5,443 bases of DNA from Planctomycetota bacterium (GTDB lineage: Bacteria > Planctomycetota > SZUA-567). Shown piece after piece: positions 1 to 5,443 of this stretch (within the stretch, counting starts at the first letter, position 1; each line of letters begins with the position of its first letter). The stretch is from positions 1-5,443 of the forward strand of contig JAITKH010000404.1 of the NCBI GenBank assembly GCA_031278535.1. The letters are read 5' to 3'. Under the pieces are notes generated by a model. The model saw only the letters and a program-made list of their open reading frames with translations. It ran no database searches and was not told where the DNA came from. The position numbers were made by a program, and so were the translations under genes.

Positions 1-941
1 GGGAGATGGAAATTGGTCACCAGCCCGTCAACCAGGGCGAAACGATGGCCGGGACGGATGAAGATATCGGTCCAGCCCGACAATTCCCCGCCGGCCGCCG
101 CCGTCTCCAGGGCCCTGACCGTCGTGGTTCCCACCGCCACCACCCGGCCTCCCCTCTTCCGGGTCTGGAGAACTTCGCGCCACGACGCCGGCGATATCTC
201 GAACCACTCGGGGTCCATCCTGTGGCTGTCCAGTTTCACCGCCTTGATCGGCCGGAAAGTGCCGGGGCCGACATGCAGCGTCAATCCGGCGATCTGGACG
301 CCCCGTTCCCGCAGCCGCCCGTCCACCTCCGGCGTGAAATGCAATCCGGCCGTCGGAGCCGCCACCGCGCCCGGCCGCGCGGCATAGACGGTCTGGTAGC
401 GGACTGTGTCCTCCGGCGTCGGGACGCCGCCAGGCCTGGCGATATAGGGCGGCAACGGCACCTGCCCCAGCCTTTCCAGAATTTCCATGAAGGCGGGGCC
501 AACGAGAGGGAACTCCAGCCTTGCCATGCCCCGATCATCCAACCCGAGGGCGCGGCCGATCAATTCGCCGTCGCCGAAGGCGAATTCCCGGCCCGGCTTG
601 AAACGGTTGGCCGGCCGGGCCAGGCAAAGCCAGATTTCCCTCTCCGCCAAATCTTCCCGGCGCACCAGGAGAACTTCCGCGGTCCCGCCTCCCCGCCGGC
701 GCCCCCGGAGCCTGGCCGGAAATACACGCACGTCGTTGCGGACCAGGATATCCCCTGGCGCCAGCAATTCCGGCAATTCGGAAAAAATCCGATCTTCCGC
801 CGTCCCGTCCGGAAGGAGATGCATAAGGCGCGCGGCATCGCGCCGTTCGGCCGGCTTCTGGGCGACAAGCTCCGGCGGCAGGCTGAAGGCATACCGCGAG
901 GCGAGGCCGTCCGCGGGATCGGCCGTTCCGATCGGATCCAT
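1..941 (-). CDS. queA: S-adenosylmethionine:tRNA ribosyltransferase-isomerase, partial (C-terminus missing)
   Basis: QueA transfers and isomerises the ribosyl group of S-adenosylmethionine onto 7-aminomethyl-7-deazaguanine in the tRNA anticodon wobble position, giving epoxyqueuosine. It is cytoplasmic. I translated 313 residues before the gene runs off the left edge. Family signatures seen in order are YAFSLPPELVAQKPAERR (about 17-34), LPPYIARP (163-170), YQTVYAARPGAVAAPTAGLHF (starting at about 182), TLHVGPGTFRPI (221-232), VAVGTTTVRALE (268-279) and the start of the TNFHLP motif (from 309). Full-length QueA is about 340-350 residues, so only the last 30-40 are missing. The ATG at 941 gives an N-terminus about 15 residues longer than usual and has no clear Shine-Dalgarno sequence. 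The only other in-frame start nearby is a TTG at 974 that overlaps the upstream stop codon. It is the last visible gene of the accB-accC-Asp23-like run and starts about 29 bases after the preceding stop. The family assignment is secure; the start is not. Confidence 0.95.
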   Translation of the reverse strand, partial: MDPIGTADPADGLASRYAFSLPPELVAQKPAERRDAARLMHLLPDGTAEDRIFSELPELLAPGDILVRNDVRVFPARLRGRRRGGGTAEVLLVRREDLAEREIWLCLARPANRFKPGREFAFGDGELIGRALGLDDRGMARLEFPLVGPAFMEILERLGQVPLPPYIARPGGVPTPEDTVRYQTVYAARPGAVAAPTAGLHFTPEVDGRLRERGVQIAGLTLHVGPGTFRPIKAVKLDSHRMDPEWFEISPASWREVLQTRKRGGRVVAVGTTTVRALETAAAGGELSGWTDIFIRPGHRFALVDGLVTNFHL

Positions 942-970
942 GCCGCCGGGCGGAATAGCGACCGGCGCGA

Positions 971-1576
971 TCAAGCCTCGCCCCGGCCGGGGTCGGAATA
1001 GACCGGTCCCTTGAACTCGCCGGCGACGCCGCCTTCGCCGGGCCGGGCCGGATCGGAAGCGCCGCTCACGAAATCCTTCGCCTCCACCCGAACATCGACG
1101 GTAATTCCGGAGGGGATGAGCTTGTCGATGGCCGATCGTGTCATGAGCCTGATGACGTCCATGCGGGCAATGACGTTTTCCTGACGCTGGAGCCGCAGTT
1201 CCACCTCGCAGAGCATAGGCCGCCCCTCACCCCGGGGAGTGAGCGTCACTTTCGGATCCACGATGTCCGCTTCGGCCTTGAGATCTCGCGTCAGAAGCAT
1301 TTCCAAGGCCGTAACCGACAATTCGGTCATGCCCTGTATCGTCGAAACCCGGAGATTCCGGCGCAGTCCCCCGATCCGCCATTCATGGAACAGGGCCTGG
1401 ATGTTCCCTCCCGCCAGAAACAGGCCGACGAGAAGCGTCGGGAACCAGGCGCCGGACGACAAGAGCCAGTCCGGCACCGCCAGCAGGCTTTCGGAACCGA
1501 ACGCCGCCAGGAGCGTCAGGTACATTCCGGTCAGGAGCGACGCCGTCACATTGGCGAAATCCAGGATCTTGCGCAT
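971..1576 (-). CDS. Membrane-anchored Asp23/AmaP-like protein
   Basis: This 201-residue protein has two N-terminal hydrophobic segments (about 7-27 and 44-63) with a short loop between them. A basic stretch (RIGGLRRNLR, 67-76) follows, then a soluble domain of about 75-160. That domain has the pattern of the Asp23/DUF322 family: a strand-helix start (STIQGMTELSVTALEMLL), alternating hydrophobic strands (PMLCEVELRLQ, 120-130), a helix (VIARMDVIRLMTRSAIDKLI) and a final strand pair (GITVDVRVEAKDFV). The last 30 or so residues are Gly/Pro/Asp-rich and probably disordered. The two-helix plus Asp23 layout matches AmaP, the membrane anchor of Asp23 in staphylococci. I chose the ATG at 1576 because GGAGG lies 7 bases before it; an in-frame TTG at 1597 overlapping the accC stop is less likely. 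It follows accC by 17 bases, the position held by yqhY in B. subtilis. Function is inferred only: envelope stress or lipid-synthesis support. The fold call comes from pattern, not from a search. Confidence 0.7.
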   Translation of the reverse strand: MRKILDFANVTASLLTGMYLTLLAAFGSESLLAVPDWLLSSGAWFPTLLVGLFLAGGNIQALFHEWRIGGLRRNLRVSTIQGMTELSVTALEMLLTRDLKAEADIVDPKVTLTPRGEGRPMLCEVELRLQRQENVIARMDVIRLMTRSAIDKLIPSGITVDVRVEAKDFVSGASDPARPGEGGVAGEFKGPVYSDPGRGEA

Positions 1577-1583
1577 AGCCTTT

Positions 1584-1588
1584 CCTCC
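1584..1588 (-). promoter_or_regulatory. Ribosome-binding site deciding the start of the AmaP-like gene
   Basis: A perfect GGAGG within GGGGAGGAAAG lies 7 bases upstream of the ATG at 1576, inside the short gap after the accC stop. It supports the ATG rather than the upstream TTG at 1597, which would place this motif inside the coding region. Confidence 0.75.
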
Positions 1589-1593
1589 CCGGG

Positions 1594-2931
1594 TCAACCG
1601 TAAAGCCTGTCCACGAAATTAATGTCGTAGTCGGAATGGACGAAGGCGTTGTTTTTCAGCATCGACAGATGAAAGGGGATGGTCGTCCTGATCCCCTCCA
1701 GGATGAATTCCTTCAGCGCGTGCCGGGATTTTTCCAGGCATTCGGCCCGGTTGCCGGCGTGCACGATCAGCTTCGCCAGGAGCGAATCGTAATGGGGCGT
1801 CACCCGGTACCCGGAGTAGACGAAGGAGTCGGTCCGGACGCCCGGCCCCTCCGGCGGCACGAAAAGGCTGATCCGGCCGGGGCAGGGGGCGAAGCGGTTG
1901 TCCGGATCCTCGGCGTTGATGCGGAATTCCATGGCATGGCCGGCGCGGCGGATGTCGCGCTGCCGCCAGCGAAGTGGTTCCCCGGAGGCGATCCGGATCT
2001 GCTCCTCAATCAGATCCAGCCCCGTCGCCATTTCGGTCACCGGATGCTCCACCTGGATGCGGGTATTCATCTCCATGAAATAGTATTTTCCGTCCTCAAC
2101 CAGGAATTCGACCGTGCCGGCATTGGTGTAGCCGGCCGCCCGGCAGAGCTTGACGGCGGCGGCGCACATGCCGCGGCGGGTACGGGAGTCGATGGCCGGC
2201 GACGGCGACTCTTCGATCAGCTTCTGATGCCGGCGCTGGATGGTGCAGTCGCGCTCGCCCAGATGGACGCTTCCGCCGTGTTCGTCGCACAACGCCTGGA
2301 TTTCGACATGGCGGGGCCGGGTCAGGAATTTTTCGATATACAGGGAGCCGTCGCCGAAATTGGCTTCCGCCTCCGCCCGCGCCGACGACAGGGCGACGCG
2401 GAGGGCGTCGTCGTTATGGGCCACCCGGATGCCCCGTCCGCCGCCGCCGGCCGAGGCTTTCACCATGACCGGATAGTCGATCCGGCGGGCGGCCTTGAGC
2501 GCCGCGTCGTCGTCGGAAACCGGGCCGTCGGAACCGGGAAGAACGGGAATGCCGGAGGCCCGGGCAAGCTCGCGGGCCCTGGCCTTGTCCGACAGTTTTG
2601 CCATGGCCGCAGCCGAGGGGCCGATGAAGGCGATGTCCAGGCTCCGGCAGATGTCGGCGAAATGCCCGTTTTCGGAAAGGAAGCCGTAGCCGGGATGGAT
2701 GGCGTCCACGTCCGAGATCTCCGCCGCCGAGACAATGGCGGGGATATGGAGATAGGACCGGGACGGGACGGCCGGACCGATGCAGATGGCGACGTTCGCC
2801 ATCTTCACGTGCAAGGAATCGCGATCCGCCTCGGAATGGATCGCCACCGTTTCCACGCCGAGCTTGCGACAGGCGCGGATAATCCGGCAGGCGATTTCGC
2901 CCCGGTTGGCGACGAGAACGCGCTTGAACAT
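1594..2931 (-). CDS. accC: Acetyl-CoA carboxylase, biotin carboxylase subunit
   Basis: AccC carboxylates the biotin carried on AccB, using ATP and bicarbonate. This is the first half-reaction of acetyl-CoA carboxylase in fatty acid synthesis. The 445-residue protein has the normal length. It shows the N-terminal preATP-grasp domain (KRVLVANRGEIACRIIRA, 3-20; HPGYGFLSEN, 79-88), the ATP-grasp domain with the glycine-rich loop (KASAGGGGRGIRV from 158) and the C-terminal domain (HAMEFRINAEDP from 331). Residues matching the E. coli active site are visible two positions lower: K158, H234-Q235-K236, E274, E286, R290, E294 and R336. Nothing essential is missing. It starts at an ATG 30 bases after the accB stop, with a GGAG set rather far upstream (12 bases), and ends 17 bases before the AmaP-like gene. 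The accB-accC pair is the standard bacterial arrangement; accA and accD are not in this window. Identification is very secure. Confidence 0.98.
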   Translation of the reverse strand: MFKRVLVANRGEIACRIIRACRKLGVETVAIHSEADRDSLHVKMANVAICIGPAVPSRSYLHIPAIVSAAEISDVDAIHPGYGFLSENGHFADICRSLDIAFIGPSAAAMAKLSDKARARELARASGIPVLPGSDGPVSDDDAALKAARRIDYPVMVKASAGGGGRGIRVAHNDDALRVALSSARAEAEANFGDGSLYIEKFLTRPRHVEIQALCDEHGGSVHLGERDCTIQRRHQKLIEESPSPAIDSRTRRGMCAAAVKLCRAAGYTNAGTVEFLVEDGKYYFMEMNTRIQVEHPVTEMATGLDLIEEQIRIASGEPLRWRQRDIRRAGHAMEFRINAEDPDNRFAPCPGRISLFVPPEGPGVRTDSFVYSGYRVTPHYDSLLAKLIVHAGNRAECLEKSRHALKEFILEGIRTTIPFHLSMLKNNAFVHSDYDINFVDRLYG

Positions 2932-2961
2932 ATGCCGTTTTCACTCCGGAATTCGAACCGT

Positions 2962-3408
2962 TCAGCCGCGCCTGACGATAAAAAGCGGCTGGCCGTATTC
3001 GACCGGTTCGCCGCTCTCCACCAGGACCCGCTTGATGTTGCCGTCCAGCCCGGCCTTGATCTCGTTCATGATCTTCATGGCCTCGATAATGCAGACGACG
3101 GAGTCTTTCCGTATCCGGTCCCCCTCGCTCACGTAAGGCGGGGCGTCGGGGGACGGCCCCCGGTAAAAAGTGCCGACGATGGGGCTCGGTATCGGCTCGA
3201 GCCCGGCCTCGCCGTCCGTCCGGGCCCCGGTTTCCGGCTTCGGCGCGGCCGGGACGGCGACCGGAGGAACCGCCGGCGCCGAAACCACGCCGGCGCCGGG
3301 CTTTCGGATGGCGACGCTGAAGTCGCCTTCGGTCAGCTTCAGCCCGATCACGTCGTTTTCCCGCATCAAATCAAGCAATGCCTTGATTTTTTCGATGCTG
3401 TCGCTCAT
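2962..3408 (-). CDS. accB: Acetyl-CoA carboxylase, biotin carboxyl carrier protein
   Basis: AccB carries the covalently bound biotin that shuttles CO2 between biotin carboxylase (AccC) and the carboxyltransferase (AccAD). The 148-residue protein has the usual three parts. A short N-terminal helix-strand region (about 1-36, IEKIKALLDLMRENDVIGL) comes first, then a Pro/Ala/Val-rich flexible linker (about 37-70), then the C-terminal biotinyl domain (71-148). The biotinylation motif EAMKIMNEI is intact, with K112 as the expected biotinyl lysine. The thumb segment typical of the E. coli protein is present as SPIVGTFYRGPSPDAPPY (75-92). The ATG at 3408 has a GAGG 8 bases upstream and matches the normal AccB N-terminus. 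It is the first gene after the intergenic promoter at 3525-3552 and lies 30 bases ahead of accC, so the subunits are probably made from one mRNA. Identification is very secure. Confidence 0.97.
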   Translation of the reverse strand: MSDSIEKIKALLDLMRENDVIGLKLTEGDFSVAIRKPGAGVVSAPAVPPVAVPAAPKPETGARTDGEAGLEPIPSPIVGTFYRGPSPDAPPYVSEGDRIRKDSVVCIIEAMKIMNEIKAGLDGNIKRVLVESGEPVEYGQPLFIVRRG

Positions 3409-3424
3409 GGGAGATGCCTCGGAA

Positions 3425-3455
3425 TCAATGAACAGCGTACATGAACAAAACCTCC
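3425..3455 (-). promoter_or_regulatory. Possible five-codon leader ORF with ribosome-binding site upstream of accB
   Basis: A perfect GGAGG (3455-3451) stands 8 bases before an ATG (3442-3440) that opens a five-codon frame, Met-Tyr-Ala-Val-His, ending in TGA (3427-3425), 16 bases before the accB start codon. The frame is not that of accB, so it cannot be an alternative accB start. This site resembles a ribosome-binding site more closely than accB's own GAGG does. It could be a leader peptide that affects accB translation or the neighbouring hairpin, or chance, since the GGAGG overlaps the hairpin stem by two bases. I see no run of regulatory codons. Confidence 0.25.
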
Positions 3456-3480
3456 GGCCTTCCGCCAGCCCGGAAGCCGG
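3444..3480 (-). terminator. Terminator- or attenuator-like hairpin in the accB leader
   Basis: Read on the minus strand, CCGGCTTCCG (3480-3471) pairs with CGGAAGGCCGG (3464-3454), with one bulged G and a six-base loop (GGCTGG). The sequence AGG and then TTTTGTT (3450-3444) follows. A GC-rich stem followed by a short U-rich run is the form of an intrinsic terminator, though the U-run is broken by a G. It lies downstream of the predicted accB promoter, so it would act either as a partial stop for transcripts arriving from pepQ or as an attenuator in the acc leader. Folding was done by eye only. Confidence 0.4.
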
Positions 3481-3524
3481 AACAAGGACGGCGGAAACCG
3501 CGATCGCCGTGCCGCAGTGCCGCC

Positions 3525-3552
3525 ATTATACCCGCATTTCCCGTAAATACAA
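3525..3552 (-). promoter_or_regulatory. Sigma70-type promoter for the accB-accC operon
   Basis: On the minus strand there is a perfect -10 hexamer TATAAT (3530-3525), which stands out against the GC-rich background. A -35-like TTGTAT (3552-3547) precedes it at 16 bases. The expected start of transcription is the A near 3518, giving a leader of about 110 bases before the accB ATG. The promoter begins 7 bases beyond the pepQ stop codon and occupies the only sizeable gap in the window. It suggests that accB onward can be transcribed independently of the exbBD-pepQ genes. The -35 match is only moderate. Confidence 0.7.
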
Positions 3553-3558
3553 GCGGAT

Positions 3559-4656
3559 TCAGAAAACCAGGCTGTCAACCCCGCGCGGCAGGGAGGAAAG
3601 CGTCCGGGAACCGTCCGCCGTCACCAGGACCATGTCCTCGACCCGGATGCCCCCGGCGCCGGGCAGGTAAATTCCCGGCTCCACCGTGACAATGTTGCCG
3701 GGCGCCAGGGCATGGGGCGAACGCGATCCCAGCCTCGGCTCCTCGTGTATGGCCAGGCCGACGCCGTGGCCGAGAGTGTGGGAGAAGAATCCGCCCAGGC
3801 CGACGGAATCGAGGAAGCGCCGCGCCTCGGCGTCGACCGCGCGGCAGGAAACGCCGGCGCGAATGGCGTCGCGGCCGATCTGGTTGGCGGCGCATACCGC
3901 CTGGTAGCGCTTCAGCCAGGTTCCGGGAATCCCCCCGCACCAGAGGGTACGGGTCAAGTCCGAATGGTAGCGGTTCACCCGGGCGCCGAAATCGACGAGA
4001 AGCGCCTTGCCCGGCCGGATTCGACGCCTGCCGGCGTGGGCGTGGGGAAGGCTGGTGTTCGCCCCGGCGGCGGCGATGGTCTCGAAGGCGACGTCGTCGG
4101 CTCCGCGCCGGCGCATTTCCCACTCGAGATCCTGCTTGACCTCGATTTCGGTCATCCCGGCCCGCCAGCGCCCCCTGGCGGCCAGGAAGGCGGCCTCGGC
4201 GCAGGCAAGCGCCTTCTCGACGGCGCGTATTTCCCCGGCGTCCTTGACCGCCCGCTGATCGGAAATCTCCGGGCCCAGGCTCCTCCAGGCCCGGATCGGC
4301 GCGGCCCGCCTCCGCATGGCGTAGAAAACAGCCGTCCGGAGGCTGTCCGGGGTTATGCCCGCCTTCTGGGCGCCGATGTGGCACAGTATTTTTCCCGCCT
4401 CGGTGGCCGCGCTGTCGCGCCAGATGATCGTTTCGACGCCGGGAGCGCTTTTCTCCGCCTCCTCGCGGAAACGGGGATCGGTGATCAGCCGGGAATGCCG
4501 CCGCGTTGCGGAAAACAGCGCCAGCGCGTCGGAACCGGTGTAGCCGGTATAATAATAGATGTCGTCCCGATCATCGAGGATGGCGGCGTCCAGCCCCAGG
4601 CGATCCAGGGTTTGAAACAGCGCCGCCCGCCGGCGGGAGAAGGGACTTTCTTTCAT
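3559..4656 (-). CDS. M24-family Xaa-Pro peptidase (aminopeptidase P / prolidase type)
   Basis: This metallopeptidase family cleaves the bond before proline at the N-terminus of peptides (PepP) or in Xaa-Pro dipeptides (PepQ), using two metal ions in the cytoplasm. The 365-residue protein has an N-terminal creatinase-like domain (about 1-130, including DDIYYYTGYTGSDALAL) and a C-terminal pita-bread catalytic domain. All five metal ligands can be placed: D222 (VDFG), D233 (HSDLTRT), H297 (HTLGHGVGLAIHEEP), E326 (TVEPGIY) and E340 (GIRVEDMV). The LPHAHAG motif (203-209) is also present. No secretion signal is seen. The ATG at 4656 overlaps the exbD stop as ATGA and has AAGGA upstream; an open frame continues further upstream but only as a shadow inside exbD. 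Proteins of this length in this context are often annotated PepQ or PepP, and the sequence alone does not fix the substrate. In many bacteria a pepQ-efp-accB-accC cluster is seen; efp is not between them here. Confidence 0.93.
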   Translation of the reverse strand: MKESPFSRRRAALFQTLDRLGLDAAILDDRDDIYYYTGYTGSDALALFSATRRHSRLITDPRFREEAEKSAPGVETIIWRDSAATEAGKILCHIGAQKAGITPDSLRTAVFYAMRRRAAPIRAWRSLGPEISDQRAVKDAGEIRAVEKALACAEAAFLAARGRWRAGMTEIEVKQDLEWEMRRRGADDVAFETIAAAGANTSLPHAHAGRRRIRPGKALLVDFGARVNRYHSDLTRTLWCGGIPGTWLKRYQAVCAANQIGRDAIRAGVSCRAVDAEARRFLDSVGLGGFFSHTLGHGVGLAIHEEPRLGSRSPHALAPGNIVTVEPGIYLPGAGGIRVEDMVLVTADGSRTLSSLPRGVDSLVF

Positions 4657-5069
4657 GGCCGCGTCCTTATGGTCACTTTCAGCTGGCCGGTCCTGGCCGC
4701 CGCGTCCAACACCTCCACCACCCGGCCATGGCTGGCCGATTTGTCGCCGTTCACCACGAGAATGATGTCCGTGCCGCCGGGATCGCCGGCGGCGGCACGG
4801 GCCTCGCGCAGGCGGCGTTCCAGGTTTTCCGGCGCCACTTCCTCCTTTTCCAGGTAGACGGCGCCATCGGCGGTGACGGTGATATTGAGCGCCTCGACCC
4901 GCTGCCTGGACTCGCCGGCCCCGGCCCTGGGAAGATCCACCGGAATCCCGGTCTCGGGCTCGAACCTGGCGGCGATCATGATGAAGACGACCAGGAGAAA
5001 CATGCAGTCGATAAGGGGCGTGAGGTTGACGATTTGCGGGTTTGTCCGCCGCCCGGGAACGAATTTCAT
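4653..5069 (-). CDS. exbD: ExbD/TolR-type proton-channel protein
   Basis: ExbD/TolR proteins combine with ExbB/TolQ in the inner membrane to convert the proton gradient into force on a periplasmic partner (TonB, TolA or a relative). The 138-residue protein has a short cytoplasmic N-terminus and a single transmembrane helix (about 16-35), then a periplasmic domain. The helix carries the hallmark acidic residue D21 in NLTPLIDCMFLLVVF. The periplasmic domain has the family's beta-alpha pattern (ITVTADGAVYLEKEEV at 63-78; TDIILVVNGDKSASHGRVVEVLDAA at about 99-123). The gene starts with an ATG that overlaps the exbB stop (ATGA), with GGGGAGG just upstream, and ends with an ATGA overlap with the peptidase gene. 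The partner powered by this pair (TonB, TolA or other) is not in the window, so the specific system, ExbD or TolR, cannot be decided. Confidence 0.93.
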   Translation of the reverse strand: MKFVPGRRTNPQIVNLTPLIDCMFLLVVFIMIAARFEPETGIPVDLPRAGAGESRQRVEALNITVTADGAVYLEKEEVAPENLERRLREARAAAGDPGGTDIILVVNGDKSASHGRVVEVLDAAARTGQLKVTIRTRP

Positions 5070-5443
5070 TTTCCCTCCCCTTCCGCCGCCTCCCCGCCAT
5101 TCGTTCCCTCCGGCGCGGCCGGCGCCGCCCGGACGCGCCGGATGCGGGCCATCAGGTGAATGGCGTATTCCTCCATCAGGAGGACCAGGCCTTCCACCCG
5201 GCGGTTGAAATAGACGAACGCGACATAGGCGGGAATGGCGACCGCGAGGCCGGCTATGGTGGTGATCAGCGCCTCGCCGATGCCGCCGGTGAGGACCGAT
5301 ATGTCCTTCACGCCTTCATCCCGGATGCTCATCATCATGCCGAACATGCCGAGAACCGTGCCGAGCAGTCCAAGCAGGGTCGAGATCCCGGATACCACTT
5401 CCAGGGCCAGGGTTCCGCGCGACAAATCGTACAATGCCCGCCG
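5066..5443 (-). CDS. exbB: ExbB/TolQ (MotA family) proton-channel protein, partial (N-terminus missing)
   Basis: This is the C-terminal 125 residues of an ExbB/TolQ protein, the pentameric inner-membrane scaffold of the proton channel that works with ExbD. The frame is open to the right edge, so the true start lies outside. Two transmembrane segments are visible (about 17-40 and 56-79 of the fragment), with the family motifs LLGLLGTVLGMF and GGIGEALITTIAGLAVAIPA. Channel residues matching E. coli ExbB T148, E176 and T181 are present as T29, E57 and T62 of the fragment. The protein ends in a basic and then Ala/Pro/Gly/Glu-rich tail. Its stop overlaps the exbD start (ATGA), which fits the fixed co-translation of the pair. 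The first transmembrane segment is not seen because of the window edge, not because of truncation of the gene. Confidence 0.93.
   Translation of the reverse strand, partial: RRALYDLSRGTLALEVVSGISTLLGLLGTVLGMFGMMMSIRDEGVKDISVLTGGIGEALITTIAGLAVAIPAYVAFVYFNRRVEGLVLLMEEYAIHLMARIRRVRAAPAAPEGTNGGEAAEGEGK

Noticed and set aside
6..1001. Open plus-strand frame of about 330 codons opposite queA
   Set aside because: It is the antisense shadow of QueA. The minus-strand translation matches the family throughout, while this one has low-complexity Arg/Pro/Gly composition.
2414..2944. Minus-strand 176-codon frame inside accC
   Set aside because: It overlaps accC in another frame, is Arg/Gly-rich and lacks any domain signature.
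3271..3300. Repeated GCCGGCGCCG-like words in the accB region
   Set aside because: They fall in the Ala/Pro/Gly-coding linker of AccB and are explained by GC-rich codon use, not by a repeat element.
1636..3444. Open plus-strand frame of about 600 codons opposite accC and accB
   Set aside because: The opposite strand encodes two unmistakable conserved proteins. The plus-strand translation is rich in Arg, Gly, Asp and Pro with no recognisable domain, as expected of the mirror frame of GC-rich coding DNA.
3712..4857. Long plus-strand frame opposite the Xaa-Pro peptidase and exbD
   Set aside because: It spans two real minus-strand genes and their junction, and has no recognisable motif.
3559..5100. 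Extended 513-codon version of the peptidase reading back through exbD
   Set aside because: The added N-terminal part is exbD and the end of exbB read in the wrong frame. The ATG at 4656 with AAGGA upstream gives the normal family length and an ATGA overlap.
1..5443. Mobile element, CRISPR array, tRNA/rRNA gene or defence system
   Set aside because: I looked for terminal inverted repeats, spaced direct repeats, transposase or integrase motifs and RNA gene signatures and saw none. The window is almost fully covered by housekeeping genes.

Overview
The window is an ordinary-looking, gene-dense piece of a GC-rich bacterial chromosome (clearly above 60% GC by eye). All seven genes lie on the minus strand, so transcription runs from high to low coordinates. 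The ExbB/ExbD-type proton-channel pair indicates a diderm (Gram-negative type) bacterium. The Asp23/AmaP-like protein beside accBC is an arrangement better known from Firmicutes, but PVC-group and related candidate phyla also carry Asp23-family proteins. A diderm from such a lineage (Lentisphaerota, Kiritimatiellota, Omnitrophota or similar) is my best guess. It is an inference, and no marker here settles it.

Right part (5443 to 3559): the 3' end of an exbB/tolQ-type gene, cut by the window edge, is followed by exbD/tolR and an M24-family Xaa-Pro peptidase. The three genes are joined by two 4-base ATGA stop/start overlaps, which suggests one translationally coupled transcript. Middle (3558 to 3409): this is the only sizeable non-coding gap, about 150 bases. 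It holds a convincing sigma70-type promoter with a perfect TATAAT reading toward accB. The predicted leader of about 110 bases contains a strong hairpin with a U-rich tail and a possible five-codon leader ORF with a good ribosome-binding site. Left part (3408 to 1): accB (biotin carboxyl carrier protein), accC (biotin carboxylase), a two-helix membrane-anchored Asp23/AmaP-like protein, and queA (tRNA queuosine synthesis, cut by the left edge). Gaps of about 17 to 30 bases between these four genes suggest a single operon.

Functionally, AccB and AccC form the biotin-carboxylating half of acetyl-CoA carboxylase, the entry step of fatty acid synthesis. The Asp23/AmaP-like gene sits where B. subtilis has yqhY (accB-accC-yqhY), so a link with lipid or envelope homeostasis is reasonable. 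ExbBD would power an envelope process with the proton gradient. PepQ/PepP and QueA are housekeeping enzymes. The window shows no mobile element, CRISPR array, RNA gene or defence system. The points most worth a second look are the acc leader region and the membrane-anchored Asp23-like protein next to accBC.
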